From assembly GCA_009782515.1 (NCBI GenBank), contig WRIY01000001.1:62001-126000 (forward strand): 64,000 nucleotides of DNA, in the 5' to 3' direction. This stretch comes from Eubacteriaceae bacterium. Its GTDB lineage: Bacteria; Bacillota; Clostridia; Eubacteriales; Anaerofustaceae. Every line of letters starts with the position of its first letter. Positions within the stretch are counted from its first letter, which is position 1. Below, piece by piece: positions 44,311 to 51,959 of this stretch. Made by a program: the position numbers and the translations under genes. The notes under the pieces are model-generated. The model saw nothing but the letters and a program-made list of their open reading frames with translations, was not told the origin of the DNA and searched no databases.

Positions 44311-44807
44311 CTTTCTTCCCTTTTGCCGAGAATGGCTATCCAAATCTCAGATCTGCAGTTGGGCGATCTCAAATCCGGCGTTAGATATACATTTAAAAGC
44401 GGCACATTCTCGTTAAGGATGTATTCGCCTTTTGGAAGCCATTTGCTCATGAGCCTGTCTCCCATTTCAATCAGGGATTCCGGAACCGGCCCCTCTACAG
44501 AAAATACTGCCCATCTTGACTCAGGTATTCTTAAGACTCTCATTGCCTGGGGAGCCTGCTGATCTGATGAAGCCCCGATAAAAAAGTCAAAGCTGCCATC
44601 TCCTGAAGTGTTTATTATCCAGGATGCAGAAACCAGGCCAAAAGGCTTTTGGTTTATTTTCATTGCCATCTCAACGATTTTGCCGGATGAGCGAAGGGTT
44701 TCTACAAAGTTGGATATGTCATCGCGAAAAGCGCCGTTTTCGACTGTTGTTTTTATGTTTGTGCCAATTAGGCGCATTGCAGGCTTGTTTGTTATAATGT
44801 AGCGCAT
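44307..44807 (-). CDS. Effector-binding (GyrI-like) domain protein
   Basis: About 166 residues forming one GyrI-like/AraC effector-binding domain: MRLIGTNIKTTVENG, GLVSASWIINTSGDGSFDFF, a middle RWAVFSVEGPVPESL and a late strand EIWIAIL. No DNA-binding part is present. The ATG at 44807 has AAGGAG 13 bases upstream and starts directly with the domain; a GTG at 44879 would add 24 residues without a ribosome binding site. It is a distant relative in type of the 2078 protein. The ligand is unknown. Confidence 0.72.
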   Translation of the reverse strand: MRYIITNKPAMRLIGTNIKTTVENGAFRDDISNFVETLRSSGKIVEMAMKINQKPFGLVSASWIINTSGDGSFDFFIGASSDQQAPQAMRVLRIPESRWAVFSVEGPVPESLIEMGDRLMSKWLPKGEYILNENVPLLNVYLTPDLRSPNCRSEIWIAILGKREES

Positions 44808-45117
44808 TTTATGCTGGCGCTCCTTTTTAGTTTTTAAAGCTGGTATTTGTTCAAAAAGCTTGCTGTCACGCTTTTTCACATGATGATATCAAATAATAAT
44901 TACTATTTGGTTCTCATTTCTATGCTTTCTTCATATATTTTATGCAAATGCCGGATTGGGCAGCGATTTCACAAATTTCGCCGCTTGGCATAGCGGCTGT
45001 TGGCCGGGCTTTTGCCTGTTTGCATATTTCCTTTAGCCTAAATAAGGAAAATAAAAGGAAACTCGTGTATGATGGCATTAAGGAAAAAAATTCTAATTTA
45101 TTGCATAGGAGATGAAT
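44808..45117. other. 310-bp divergent intergenic region
   Basis: AT-rich, containing the promoters of the effector-binding gene and the CPBP protease gene. I see no clear repeats or RNA. A TATGAT at 45068-45073 is a possible -10 for the protease gene but lacks a good -35. Confidence 0.4.
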
Positions 45118-46011
45118 ATGAATAAAAAGCCTATAGCCCTTTATTTGGTTTTTGCTTTTTTAATTGCCTGGCTGCTGCATGGCTGGCTGGCGCTTAACAG
45201 GATAGGCATCCAGACTCAGCTTGGCACTCTGGTACTGGCAATATCAATGTGGGCGCCAGCGCTTGCTGTATTAATATCAAAAGCGCTTGTGCCAAGGCCG
45301 CGGGCAATGTATCTGTCTTTGAAGCCGAATTTTAAAGGCAATATGCGTTGGTACCTGCTTGCATGGCTTTTGCCTTTGGGGTATACCATGCTTGGCGGCA
45401 TTCTTTATTATTCTATTTTCCAAAGCCATTTTGATATAGGCCTTGGAGCAATGCGCTCAATTCTTGAGCAAAACCAAGCAGCCGCCATTACCGGCCGCGA
45501 TCTGAGAGCCGCATTTGCCATCCAGATTTTTTTTATGCTGACTATTAATACTATTTTGACAATGCTGCTTGCCTTGGGGGAGGAAATCGGGTGGAGAGGC
45601 TTTCTGTACCCGGCTTTGCGCGAGCTGGCATCCGAAACCAAAGCCCAGATCATTTGCGGAGTTATATGGGGGCTATGGCATGCCCCGGCTATTGCGATGG
45701 GCCATAATTACGGCACAGCCTATCGCGGATATCCCTGGCTTGGCATTATTGCCATGTGTTTGCCGTCTATTGGATTCGGTGTTTTGTTTTCGTTTGTAAC
45801 CAAAAAAACGGGCAGCATATGGCCCGCAGCGCTGGCGCATGGCGCAAACAACGCTATTACAGGCGCAGCAGGGCTGTTTATCAGTGATGAGGGGCTAAAG
45901 CATATGGACTCGTATGGCACGCTTGCATTCGGCACAATACTGGTTGTTCCAATGCTGTTAATAGCTTGCCTGCTTCATGTTTCATCTGAAAAGCAAAGCA
46001 AAGCTGCTTAA
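45118..46011 (+). CDS. CPBP family intramembrane metalloprotease
   Basis: About 297 residues with roughly eight hydrophobic segments. The glutamate motif EEIGWRGFLYPAL (E-E-x3-R) and the histidine motif WGLWHAPAIAMGHNYG are those of the CAAX-protease/bacteriocin-processing (Abi/CPBP) family; ALAHGANNAITG supplies the third conserved His. In Bacillota such proteins act in bacteriocin self-immunity or protein processing. AGGAG (45107-45111) directs initiation at 45118 rather than at 45112. No bacteriocin gene is visible nearby. Monocistronic. Confidence 0.9.
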   Translation: MNKKPIALYLVFAFLIAWLLHGWLALNRIGIQTQLGTLVLAISMWAPALAVLISKALVPRPRAMYLSLKPNFKGNMRWYLLAWLLPLGYTMLGGILYYSIFQSHFDIGLGAMRSILEQNQAAAITGRDLRAAFAIQIFFMLTINTILTMLLALGEEIGWRGFLYPALRELASETKAQIICGVIWGLWHAPAIAMGHNYGTAYRGYPWLGIIAMCLPSIGFGVLFSFVTKKTGSIWPAALAHGANNAITGAAGLFISDEGLKHMDSYGTLAFGTILVVPMLLIACLLHVSSEKQSKAA

Positions 46012-46118
46012 CTGCAGCACGAAGGCTGTTCAGGCCGGCTGGGCAGGACTTACAAAAAACGCAAAAAAAATCATATTCCAATGCGGTAAGGCAATCGGGA
46101 CAGAAGCGCATTGAAAAA

Positions 46119-46165
46119 ACCCTCCCGGAAAGGCATTACAGTACTGCAAAAAAATTTCCAGGAGG
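46119..46165. repeat. Long imperfect inverted repeat downstream of the CPBP gene
   Basis: CCCTCC-C-GGAAA (from 46119) pairs with TTTCC-A-GGAGGG (ending near 46165), enclosing a loop of about 23 bases. It may be a terminator of the convergent genes but lacks a clear T-run. Confidence 0.5.
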
Positions 46166-46269
46166 GCTGTCTCATTGTTGGCATAATTATGCCACTGTTT
46201 ATAGATTGGCAGCTATTGCCCGAATTTGATAGTGTGAATTGCTATAGTTTCAGCGGCGGGCGCCAGGCT

Positions 46270-46512
46270 TTAGTGCTCGATAGAAATGGTGCATTCTGTT
46301 GCGAGAGCTGCTATTGTTGCTACTGCAGCAAAAACCGGAGCCAACACAACGCCGGCAACGCCTACCGTCACAGGAAAGCTAAAAATCTCTTTCTCGTCTT
46401 TTCCCTTGATAGTAATCTTTCTTGCATTGCCTTCCTTGACTATGTTTTTGATCTTGGCGATAAAATCTTCGCTGTTAACTTTGAACTCTTCTGTTTTTTT
46501 GTTTTCGCTCAC
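46270..46512 (-). CDS. DUF4342 family small membrane protein
   Basis: An 80-residue protein starting with GTG (GGGAGAATAAA upstream). A charged N-terminal half (EEFKVNSEDFIAKIKNIVKE, then GNARKITIKGKDEKEIFSFP) is followed by a single hydrophobic segment (VTVGVAGVVLAPVFAAVATI). This is the DUF4342 pattern, where an N-terminal UBA-like helical part can precede the domain; function unknown. Standing alone. Confidence 0.85.
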   Translation of the reverse strand: MSENKKTEEFKVNSEDFIAKIKNIVKEGNARKITIKGKDEKEIFSFPVTVGVAGVVLAPVFAAVATIAALATECTISIEH

Positions 46513-46800
46513 TTTATTCTCCCTTTCATTCCGCTTTATAGTTATGCGCTATGCTTATGCATTATTATTTTTTCGAAGCTATAAGCGGCATAATAATTTT
46601 AACATCCGCTCAGCATGGCTAAAAGGCATTGGGCATGAATTCCGCTGATGCGCTTTACATGCAGCAAAGCGCCCGAACACAAGGCTGCTCTGCTTCGGTA
46701 AGCGGTCTATCAAAAAAGATGCTATTGCTTTGATTTATCGCCTATTCGCTTGACCTGTCTATTGCTTTATAGTTTACACTGCCTGTAAGGAGGCTAAAGC

Positions 46801-47361
46801 ATGTTTACAATTGGAAGGCTAAGCCAAATATCCGGGCTTTCGCGAACTGCAATTCTTTACTATGAATCAATCGGGCTGCTCACTGCTCCGGCGCGCAGCG
46901 AGTCGAATTACCGCCTTTACTCAAACGATTCAGCTGAGCGCCTGGAAAAGATATGCGCCTACCGTGACGCCGGGGTAGCGCTTGATGACATCGCACAGAT
47001 TCTGAGCCATGAGCGCAGCTCTGAAACGGAAATACTCGAAAGAACACTGCAAATGCTCAACCAAAAGGCAAAAGAGATTCGGCAATGCCAGGAGAGAATA
47101 ACAGCATTGCTGTCTCAGGCAACAGGCACAAAGCGCTCCGTATTCGGAACAGGATTGAATGCTATTAAGGCTGCTCTTGCCCCGCTTGGAATCAGCGATG
47201 GCATTTTCCTTAAAGTGCACAAGGCGCTTGAAGAAAATTCGCCCGAAGGGCACCATCAACTGTTGGCGCTTTTGGGCTTTAGCGGCGATGAAATCAGCCA
47301 TATTGATGCCGAGATGCGAAAAGAGAGGGAGGATGCGCGCGATGATACAAAGAAAGCTTAA
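46801..47361 (+). CDS. MerR family transcriptional regulator
   Basis: A 186-residue regulator. The N-terminal winged HTH is typical MerR: FTIGRLSQISGLSRTAILYYESIGLL, then NYRLYSNDSAERLEKICAYR with AGVALDDIAQIL. A long dimerisation helix follows (about residues 80-115) and an effector-type region without the cysteines of metal sensors. It has an excellent AAGGAGG ribosome binding site. The methyltransferase gene overlaps its last 20 bp, so the two are co-translated and the enzyme is its most likely regulatory target. Confidence 0.9.
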   Translation: MFTIGRLSQISGLSRTAILYYESIGLLTAPARSESNYRLYSNDSAERLEKICAYRDAGVALDDIAQILSHERSSETEILERTLQMLNQKAKEIRQCQERITALLSQATGTKRSVFGTGLNAIKAALAPLGISDGIFLKVHKALEENSPEGHHQLLALLGFSGDEISHIDAEMRKEREDARDDTKKA

Positions 47362-47887
47362 AAATTCAGAGTTTCGGTTTATGCAGGCGTTAATGAATCT
47401 TGTTGACCATGTGTATCCCCATGTTCGGGCCAAGTCGGAAGCGTTCGGCATTAAAGCCGGCCAGACAGTCGTTGACTATGGCTGCGGCCCAGGGCGGTAT
47501 ACAGTTGAAATGGCGCGCCTTGTCGGCCCTGCCGGCAAGGTTATCGCAGTTGACTTGGTTGAATTGGCTTTAGAGGCTACGAAAATCAAGTTGGAAGAGC
47601 GCGGCCTTGGCAACGTTGAATTAAAGCTGGCGCAAGAATATGATTCCGGCATAGAGGGCAGCACTGCTGACATTGTCTTCGCAATAGATATGTTTCATCA
47701 TATTGCCGACACAGACTCCTTTTTGCGCGAAGTTTACCGCATATCAAAGCCGGACGGCTTACTGGTGCTATCCGGCGGGCACATGCTTCGCAAAACTGTC
47801 AAAGCAAAAATCGCCATGTCTGAAATTTGGGATATTGCAAAAGAGCGCAAAGATCAAATAGTATACAAAAAACGTGAAGGCTTTTGA
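47342..47887 (+). CDS. Class I SAM-dependent methyltransferase
   Basis: About 181 residues. Motif I is VVDYGCGPGRYTVEMARLVG, motif II is VIAVDLVELALEATKIKL, and ADIVFAIDMFHHIAD plus YRISKPDGLLVLSGG are motifs IV and VI of the UbiE/methyltransferase-11 type. I chose ATG 47342 because GGAGG lies 11 bp upstream; the much longer in-frame reading from 47159 is only the merR coding region in another frame. The substrate cannot be told. The enzyme is shorter than UbiE. Confidence 0.88.
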   Translation: MIQRKLKNSEFRFMQALMNLVDHVYPHVRAKSEAFGIKAGQTVVDYGCGPGRYTVEMARLVGPAGKVIAVDLVELALEATKIKLEERGLGNVELKLAQEYDSGIEGSTADIVFAIDMFHHIADTDSFLREVYRISKPDGLLVLSGGHMLRKTVKAKIAMSEIWDIAKERKDQIVYKKREGF

Positions 47888-47986
47888 TGAAAAAGGCCGG
47901 CGCATAAATAAAAACAGGGTTAACAGCGCCGGGCTTTGAGCAGCTATGCTCAGCCGCCAAACAGTTGCCATAGCTTGTAACAGTAT

Positions 47987-48018
47987 AAAAAAAGCGCTGA
48001 CAGAATCTATAAAAGCGC
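47987..48018 (-). terminator. Weak terminator after the corrinoid-protein gene
   Basis: A 5-bp stem (GCGCT/AGCGC, 47994-47998 and 48014-48018) with a 15-base loop, followed on the minus strand by seven T residues. Confidence 0.5.
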
Positions 48019-48057
48019 GATTCCATCAGCCCCTTTGCCAAATGGTTTATGAATTGG

Positions 48058-48699
48058 CTATGCGTTTACCCATCCGCGGCAAATACGAACCCCTTCAGCA
48101 GCGTTTGTAGTGAACGCATCGGCGCCTATGTACTCACATGCTTCCTTGGTAACAGGGTTGCCGCCAATGATAACCTTGATATCATCTTTAATTCCTGCAG
48201 CCTGCAGCGCTTCGACAGTCGACTTCATGGAGTCAAGCGCTAAAGTAAGAACACCGGACAGGCCGATAATATCCGGCTTCACTTCCTTTGCCTTTTCAAC
48301 AAAAGCCTCCGGGCTCTGGTCAATGCCCAGATCGAATACCTCAAAGCCTGCAATCTCTATCATATTCTTGAAAATATTTTTGCCTATGTCATGCAGGTCG
48401 CCATGGACTGTGCCAACAATAATTTTGCCTATAGTATTTCCAGTTCCGGAAGACAGAATAGGCTTAAGGGCTTGAATTGTCTCTGTCAGTATCTCGCCGG
48501 CAAAAATCAAATCGCCAACAAAATACTCCCCCTTTTCAAAAAGGTCGCCAACAATATTCATGCCATCCTGGCATGCAGCAACAGCTGCCAGCCCGTCTGA
48601 TTCTGATGCACCGGAAGCTACAAGCTCATTTGCGAATTCGAGCACGCCTTCTTCGTCTAAGTCACCAAGCAATTGTGCTAATTTTTTGAAATCAGCCAT
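48058..48699 (-). CDS. Corrinoid (B12-binding) protein of the methyltransferase type
   Basis: A 213-residue corrinoid shuttle protein. The N-terminal helical cap (about residues 1-85) is followed by the B12-binding Rossmann domain with GDLHDIGKN, in which His103 should be the lower cobalt ligand. The SGVLTLA loop and IIGGNPVT complete the base-off cobalamin site. Proteins of this type (MtbC/MtmC/MttC/MtaC) carry methyl groups between a substrate-specific methyltransferase and a corrinoid:folate or CoM methyltransferase. No such partner, nor a reductive activator, lies next to it, so it is orphan in this window. Confidence 0.93.
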   Translation of the reverse strand: MADFKKLAQLLGDLDEEGVLEFANELVASGASESDGLAAVAACQDGMNIVGDLFEKGEYFVGDLIFAGEILTETIQALKPILSSGTGNTIGKIIVGTVHGDLHDIGKNIFKNMIEIAGFEVFDLGIDQSPEAFVEKAKEVKPDIIGLSGVLTLALDSMKSTVEALQAAGIKDDIKVIIGGNPVTKEACEYIGADAFTTNAAEGVRICRGWVNA

Positions 48700-48937
48700 T
48701 TTTAAAAATCCTCACATCTTAATTAGAATGCCTTATTTTAACATACCGCAGTATCTAAAACAACCTCTTTTTGCATATATGAGCATCCAAGCCGCCAAAA
48801 GCGCCGAAAAAATCCGTGCCGGCAGCGCAGAAAATCCCTCAAACTGAATGCCAAACGCTACACAAATATCATCACCTTTGAGTAATATATCACGCAGGAA
48901 AAAAATCATTAGTTAGCATTAAGGAAGGCGAATTTAT

Positions 48938-50485
48938 ATGGATGATTATACATATGCATGCCAGCCCTGCGGCAACTGCCCGAATTGCGGGGTAGCCAGA
49001 AGCAGGTGCAACTGCGCTCAGAATGATGCAATAAGCTATGCCAGCTATAGCTATATCGATAATGCTCCCGGGAATGCCAACTGCTGCCAAAACACCGGCA
49101 ACTGCTGCCAAACCCAAGTGCCCATATGCTCCGGCTGCCAGCAAAGCGCTTTGCAGGCCAGCGCCAGATCTTTCATGGTTGGCGAAGAGATGGATTTCGC
49201 GCTTATCAAAATAAAAAGAAGCTGTGATGATGTTTCTATGTCTACCCAGAGAATGCAGCGCGATTGCGACGATGCTGTGGCGGCAATGCAAAAGCAGCAA
49301 AATGAATGCGACGAAGTTATCGCATCATTTCAAATGCAGCGGCTAAGCAGCGCTGAGTTCAGCTTGTCAACGCAAAAGCTCAACAGAGATTTTGACGATT
49401 TGTCTGTTGCTGCCCAAAGGATTCAAAGAGCAAGCGAAGACGTATTGCTTGCTGCCCAAAGGCTTCAAAGGGACTATGAAAACGCTTCTCTTGCTGCAAG
49501 GCAGAGCAGCATAAGCAAGGAAAGCATGGCAATGGGCTTTCAGTGGATTCACAGAGGCTGTGATGACGCGTTTTTAATAATCCAAAGAATGCAAAGGGAC
49601 TGCGAAGACGCAGCGCTCGTTATGCAGAGGCAGCGCTCAAACGCCGATGAAGCGTCGCTAACGCTGCAAAAGCTTAAGCTGGGCGAGGAGATAGACATCA
49701 GCGTGCAATTTCAAAGCAGAAGCTATGAAAGCTCCAGCATGCCTATGCAGATAGTTATGCGATGCTGTGATGAAGCCATTTCAGCTTTTCAACGGCTGCA
49801 AAGGGAATGCGAGGACATAGTAATTGCGATCCAAAGCTCAAGCTTTGCAATCAATGCGCAATCCGGCTGCTGCAGCTCATGCCAAAACCCAAGCTGCGTT
49901 AATTCACCGGTTATGCCAGTTAGGCAGGCAAGCGCAAACAATAGCTGCTGCGCAAGCTGCGCAGCGCCACTCGCGCAAACCAGAACAGGCAATAACTGCT
50001 GCCCGAGCTGCGCAGCGCCAATCGAGCAAGCAAGCGCAAGCAATAGCTGCTGCCCAACATGCGCAGCGCCACTCACGCAGGCAAGCGCAAGCAATAGCTG
50101 CTGCCCAACATGCGCAGCGCCTCTCACGCAGGCAAGCGCAAGCAATAACTGCTGCCCTACATGCGCAGCGCCACTCGAGCAGGCAAGCGCAAGCAATAGC
50201 TGCTGCCCGAGCAGCACTGTGCTTCTCGAACAGGCAAGCGCAAGCAATAGCTGCTGCCCAACATGCGCAGCGCCTCTCACGCAGGCAAGCGCAAACAGCA
50301 ACTGCTGCAGCAGCACTGTGCCGCTGACAGTGGATACATATACAGGCAACTGCAATACAGACTGCAGCAATTTGGCGCCGGAGCAGATATCGCCGCGAGG
50401 CAGCGCAGCATACAGCCAGCCTTTTGCCAGCCAAGCCCCAGTGCGCAAACTGTACAGATCAGTTCATATGTTTTCGCCGGGCTGA
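48938..50485 (+). CDS. Novel cysteine-rich protein with 14-residue coiled-coil repeats and 17-residue Cys-Cys repeats
   Basis: A 515-residue protein of no family I know. Part 1 (residues 8-70) is a Cys cluster (CQPCGNCPNCG, NCCQNTGNCCQ). Part 2 (about residues 90-298) is about fifteen units of 14 residues, e.g. QRLQRDYENASLAA, with hydrophobic residues at unit positions 3, 7, 10 and 14: a continuous heptad pattern. Position 7 is often Cys. Part 3 (about residues 330-464) is eight units of 17, type QASASNSCCPTCAAPLT. A tail without repeats follows. There is no signal peptide, membrane segment or wall anchor. AAGGAAGG precedes the ATG. A cross-linked filament or coat component is inference. Confidence 0.75.
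   Translation: MDDYTYACQPCGNCPNCGVARSRCNCAQNDAISYASYSYIDNAPGNANCCQNTGNCCQTQVPICSGCQQSALQASARSFMVGEEMDFALIKIKRSCDDVSMSTQRMQRDCDDAVAAMQKQQNECDEVIASFQMQRLSSAEFSLSTQKLNRDFDDLSVAAQRIQRASEDVLLAAQRLQRDYENASLAARQSSISKESMAMGFQWIHRGCDDAFLIIQRMQRDCEDAALVMQRQRSNADEASLTLQKLKLGEEIDISVQFQSRSYESSSMPMQIVMRCCDEAISAFQRLQRECEDIVIAIQSSSFAINAQSGCCSSCQNPSCVNSPVMPVRQASANNSCCASCAAPLAQTRTGNNCCPSCAAPIEQASASNSCCPTCAAPLTQASASNSCCPTCAAPLTQASASNNCCPTCAAPLEQASASNSCCPSSTVLLEQASASNSCCPTCAAPLTQASANSNCCSSTVPLTVDTYTGNCNTDCSNLAPEQISPRGSAAYSQPFASQAPVRKLYRSVHMFSPG
49205..49831 (+). repeat. Coding array of 42-bp (14-residue) units
   Basis: About fifteen units in register, one of them a codon short (at 49667). Protein consensus Q-R-h-Q-R-D-[C/Y/F/A]-[E/D]-[D/E/N]-[A/V]-x-h-[A/x]-[A/M/F]. 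DNA identity between units is low, so the array is old and kept by selection on the protein. Confidence 0.8.
49925..50329 (+). repeat. Coding minisatellite of eight 51-bp (17-residue) units
   Basis: Units begin at 49925, 49976, 50027, 50078, 50129, 50180, 50231 and 50282. Several neighbouring units (50027-50179, and again 50231) are nearly identical at DNA level, indicating recent expansion or gene conversion. Each unit encodes a Cys-Cys pair, and most units a third Cys. Confidence 0.9.
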
Positions 50486-50647
50486 GAAAAAAGCAAAGAA
50501 AATTTGTGATAATGTGCAAGCTTCCGCACAATAAAACGGAGATTTCCATACTATGTACTACGAAAAGCCATATCGGCGGTTTTCGCCTTCTGCCTTACAC
50601 AAGGCAAGATAGAAATGATATGAAAAACACTACTTAGAGGTGATATA

Positions 50648-51247
50648 ATGTGCCAAAACTGCGCAAGCAACAACTGCACTAATACTTGTGCCGCTTCTTG
50701 TGCCACACCAAAAGTCAAGATGGTTTACTGCGTTCAGCAGCCTTCTGCCAGATATACTGTAAACATAAAAAAACTTGACAAATGCACAAGAGAGCGCATT
50801 AAGGGTGCATGCATTAGAATAACAGACCAATATGGGCGCAGTGCCGAAGCAACAACGAACAAAGCCGGCATTGTCTCGTTCTCTGTTGAAAAATGCACTT
50901 CCTATACAATTACTGAAGTATGCCCAGCACCATGCTATGCCAATAGCTGCGAAAAATTCGAGCTTGCTGTTGATGAGTGTGGCAAGATGACTCTTGGTGG
51001 CATTCCATTCAACCAAGCCACCCAATTTATTGTCTTCGAAAACTGCAAAGCCGGCGGCTGCGGCAATTCACAGTGCTGTGACTGCAATGATGGCATGATC
51101 TGCTATGTTATTGCTGAAATGGCTCCTGTGGTAAATACTGGAGGCTGCTCATGCTCATGCTCGTGCAAGAGCTCATGCTCCAGCGGCTGCTCAAGCTGCT
51201 CAAGCTGCCAAAGCTCTTGTGGCTGCAGCCGCTCTTGCTGCTGCTAA
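50648..51247 (+). CDS. Cysteine-rich protein with Cna-B/SpaA-like domain and Cys-packed tail
   Basis: A 199-residue protein. The N-terminus has CQNCASNNC and CAASC clusters. A Cna-B/SpaA-like (prealbumin-like) domain follows at about residues 38-125: YTVNIKKLDKCTRERIKGAC, TTNKAGIVSFSV and SYTITEV, with additional cysteines placed inside it. The last 40 residues are mainly Ser, Cys and Gly (SCSSGCSSC repeated). No signal peptide or LPXTG anchor is present, which is odd for a Cna-B protein and suggests a cytoplasmically assembled (spore) or cysteine-locked structure. AGAGGTG stands before the ATG. A terminator follows, so it can be expressed with the 48938 gene. Confidence 0.78.
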   Translation: MCQNCASNNCTNTCAASCATPKVKMVYCVQQPSARYTVNIKKLDKCTRERIKGACIRITDQYGRSAEATTNKAGIVSFSVEKCTSYTITEVCPAPCYANSCEKFELAVDECGKMTLGGIPFNQATQFIVFENCKAGGCGNSQCCDCNDGMICYVIAEMAPVVNTGGCSCSCSCKSSCSSGCSSCSSCQSSCGCSRSCCC

Positions 51248-51265
51248 CAGCTTGCCGTGCATTAT

Positions 51266-51290
51266 AAAAAGGCCTTTTGGCCTTTTTTTT
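51266..51290 (+). terminator. Terminator after the Cna-B Cys-rich gene
   Basis: AAAAGGCC-TTTT... stem: AAGGCC (51269-51274) and GGCCTT (51279-51284), ending in a run of eight T residues. Confidence 0.85.
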
Positions 51291-51354
51291 GCCCTTCTGA
51301 AACATGGCCAGGCCGTCTGCCATAATATATAAAGCGATATGTTTGGGGGTATTT

Positions 51355-51954
51355 ATGAGTAGGCCTGTTATCTTTTCGTTTCCGGTTCGAGACTCCTCGC
51401 AGCTAAGCGTTGCCGGCTGCGTATTTATGCTCAAAGACGAGTACGGCAACCTTTTGAGCGAGGCGCGCTCCTCTGATGCAGGCATTGCTGCCTTTCTGCT
51501 GAAGCGAAACCGCAGATACCTGCTGGTGCAAAAAGAGGCGCCTGAAGGAATGGAAATAGACACAACAGCCTATTCCATTGTTGTCTCAAAAGCCGGCGAG
51601 ATAACTACGGCTTTCCCTGCAAGCTCATTTGAGATAGTCAACAGGCTTTCAGCAGTTTCAAGCCTGCCGCTGCTCAAAGGCAAGCTGTCTGAGAACGCGT
51701 CGGTTATTTCGGGAAAAGGCGTTGATGGAGCGATCATAGCAATTCGCATATCCAAGGCAAACGGCTCCACAGAGCTTTACTATACGGCGCCTAAATCCGG
51801 CGATTGGGATATAAAGCTCAACAGCAGCCTTAAAGACGGCGACACTGTTGAGTGCATTCAAATGGAGATAGGCGCAGAAGAAAGCGATCCGGTCGTTGCA
51901 GTTGTGGAGAGCGCGCAGGATATCAGCAAATATATCATTGTTATGGGCGAATAG
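51355..51954 (+). CDS. Cna-B/SpaA-like beta-sandwich protein, companion of the Cys-rich genes
   Basis: A 199-residue protein without signal peptide or membrane helix. Residues 1-85 are Cna-B/SpaA-like: VIFSFPVRDSSQLSVAGCVF, LKDEYGNLLSEARSSDAGIA with FLLKRNRRYLLVQKEAPEGM, the typical 'G..F.l.d..G......Td..G...f......Y.l.E..aP.G' pattern. Residues 110-199 form a second beta-rich module (GAIIAIRISKANGSTELYYT). Unlike its upstream neighbour it is nearly free of cysteine. GGGGGT precedes ATG 51355. It lies 107 bp after a terminator, so it may have its own promoter. Its stop is 5 bp from the convergent sbcC. Confidence 0.72.
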   Translation: MSRPVIFSFPVRDSSQLSVAGCVFMLKDEYGNLLSEARSSDAGIAAFLLKRNRRYLLVQKEAPEGMEIDTTAYSIVVSKAGEITTAFPASSFEIVNRLSAVSSLPLLKGKLSENASVISGKGVDGAIIAIRISKANGSTELYYTAPKSGDWDIKLNSSLKDGDTVECIQMEIGAEESDPVVAVVESAQDISKYIIVMGE

Positions 51955-51959
51955 CTGCG

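Noticed and set aside
47159-47341. N-terminal extension of the methyltransferase
   Set aside because: It is the merR coding sequence in another frame; GGAGG before 47342 sets the start.
49925-50329. Regularly spaced repeats resembling a CRISPR array
   Set aside because: Units are contiguous and in one reading frame with no unique spacers, so it is a coding minisatellite.
49789-50448. Long ORFs on the opposite strand and in another plus frame through the Cys-repeat gene (49789-50448, 49904-50434, 49824-50327)
   Set aside because: They are produced by the 51-bp repeat, whose period is a multiple of three and so keeps all frames open. They lack start signals.
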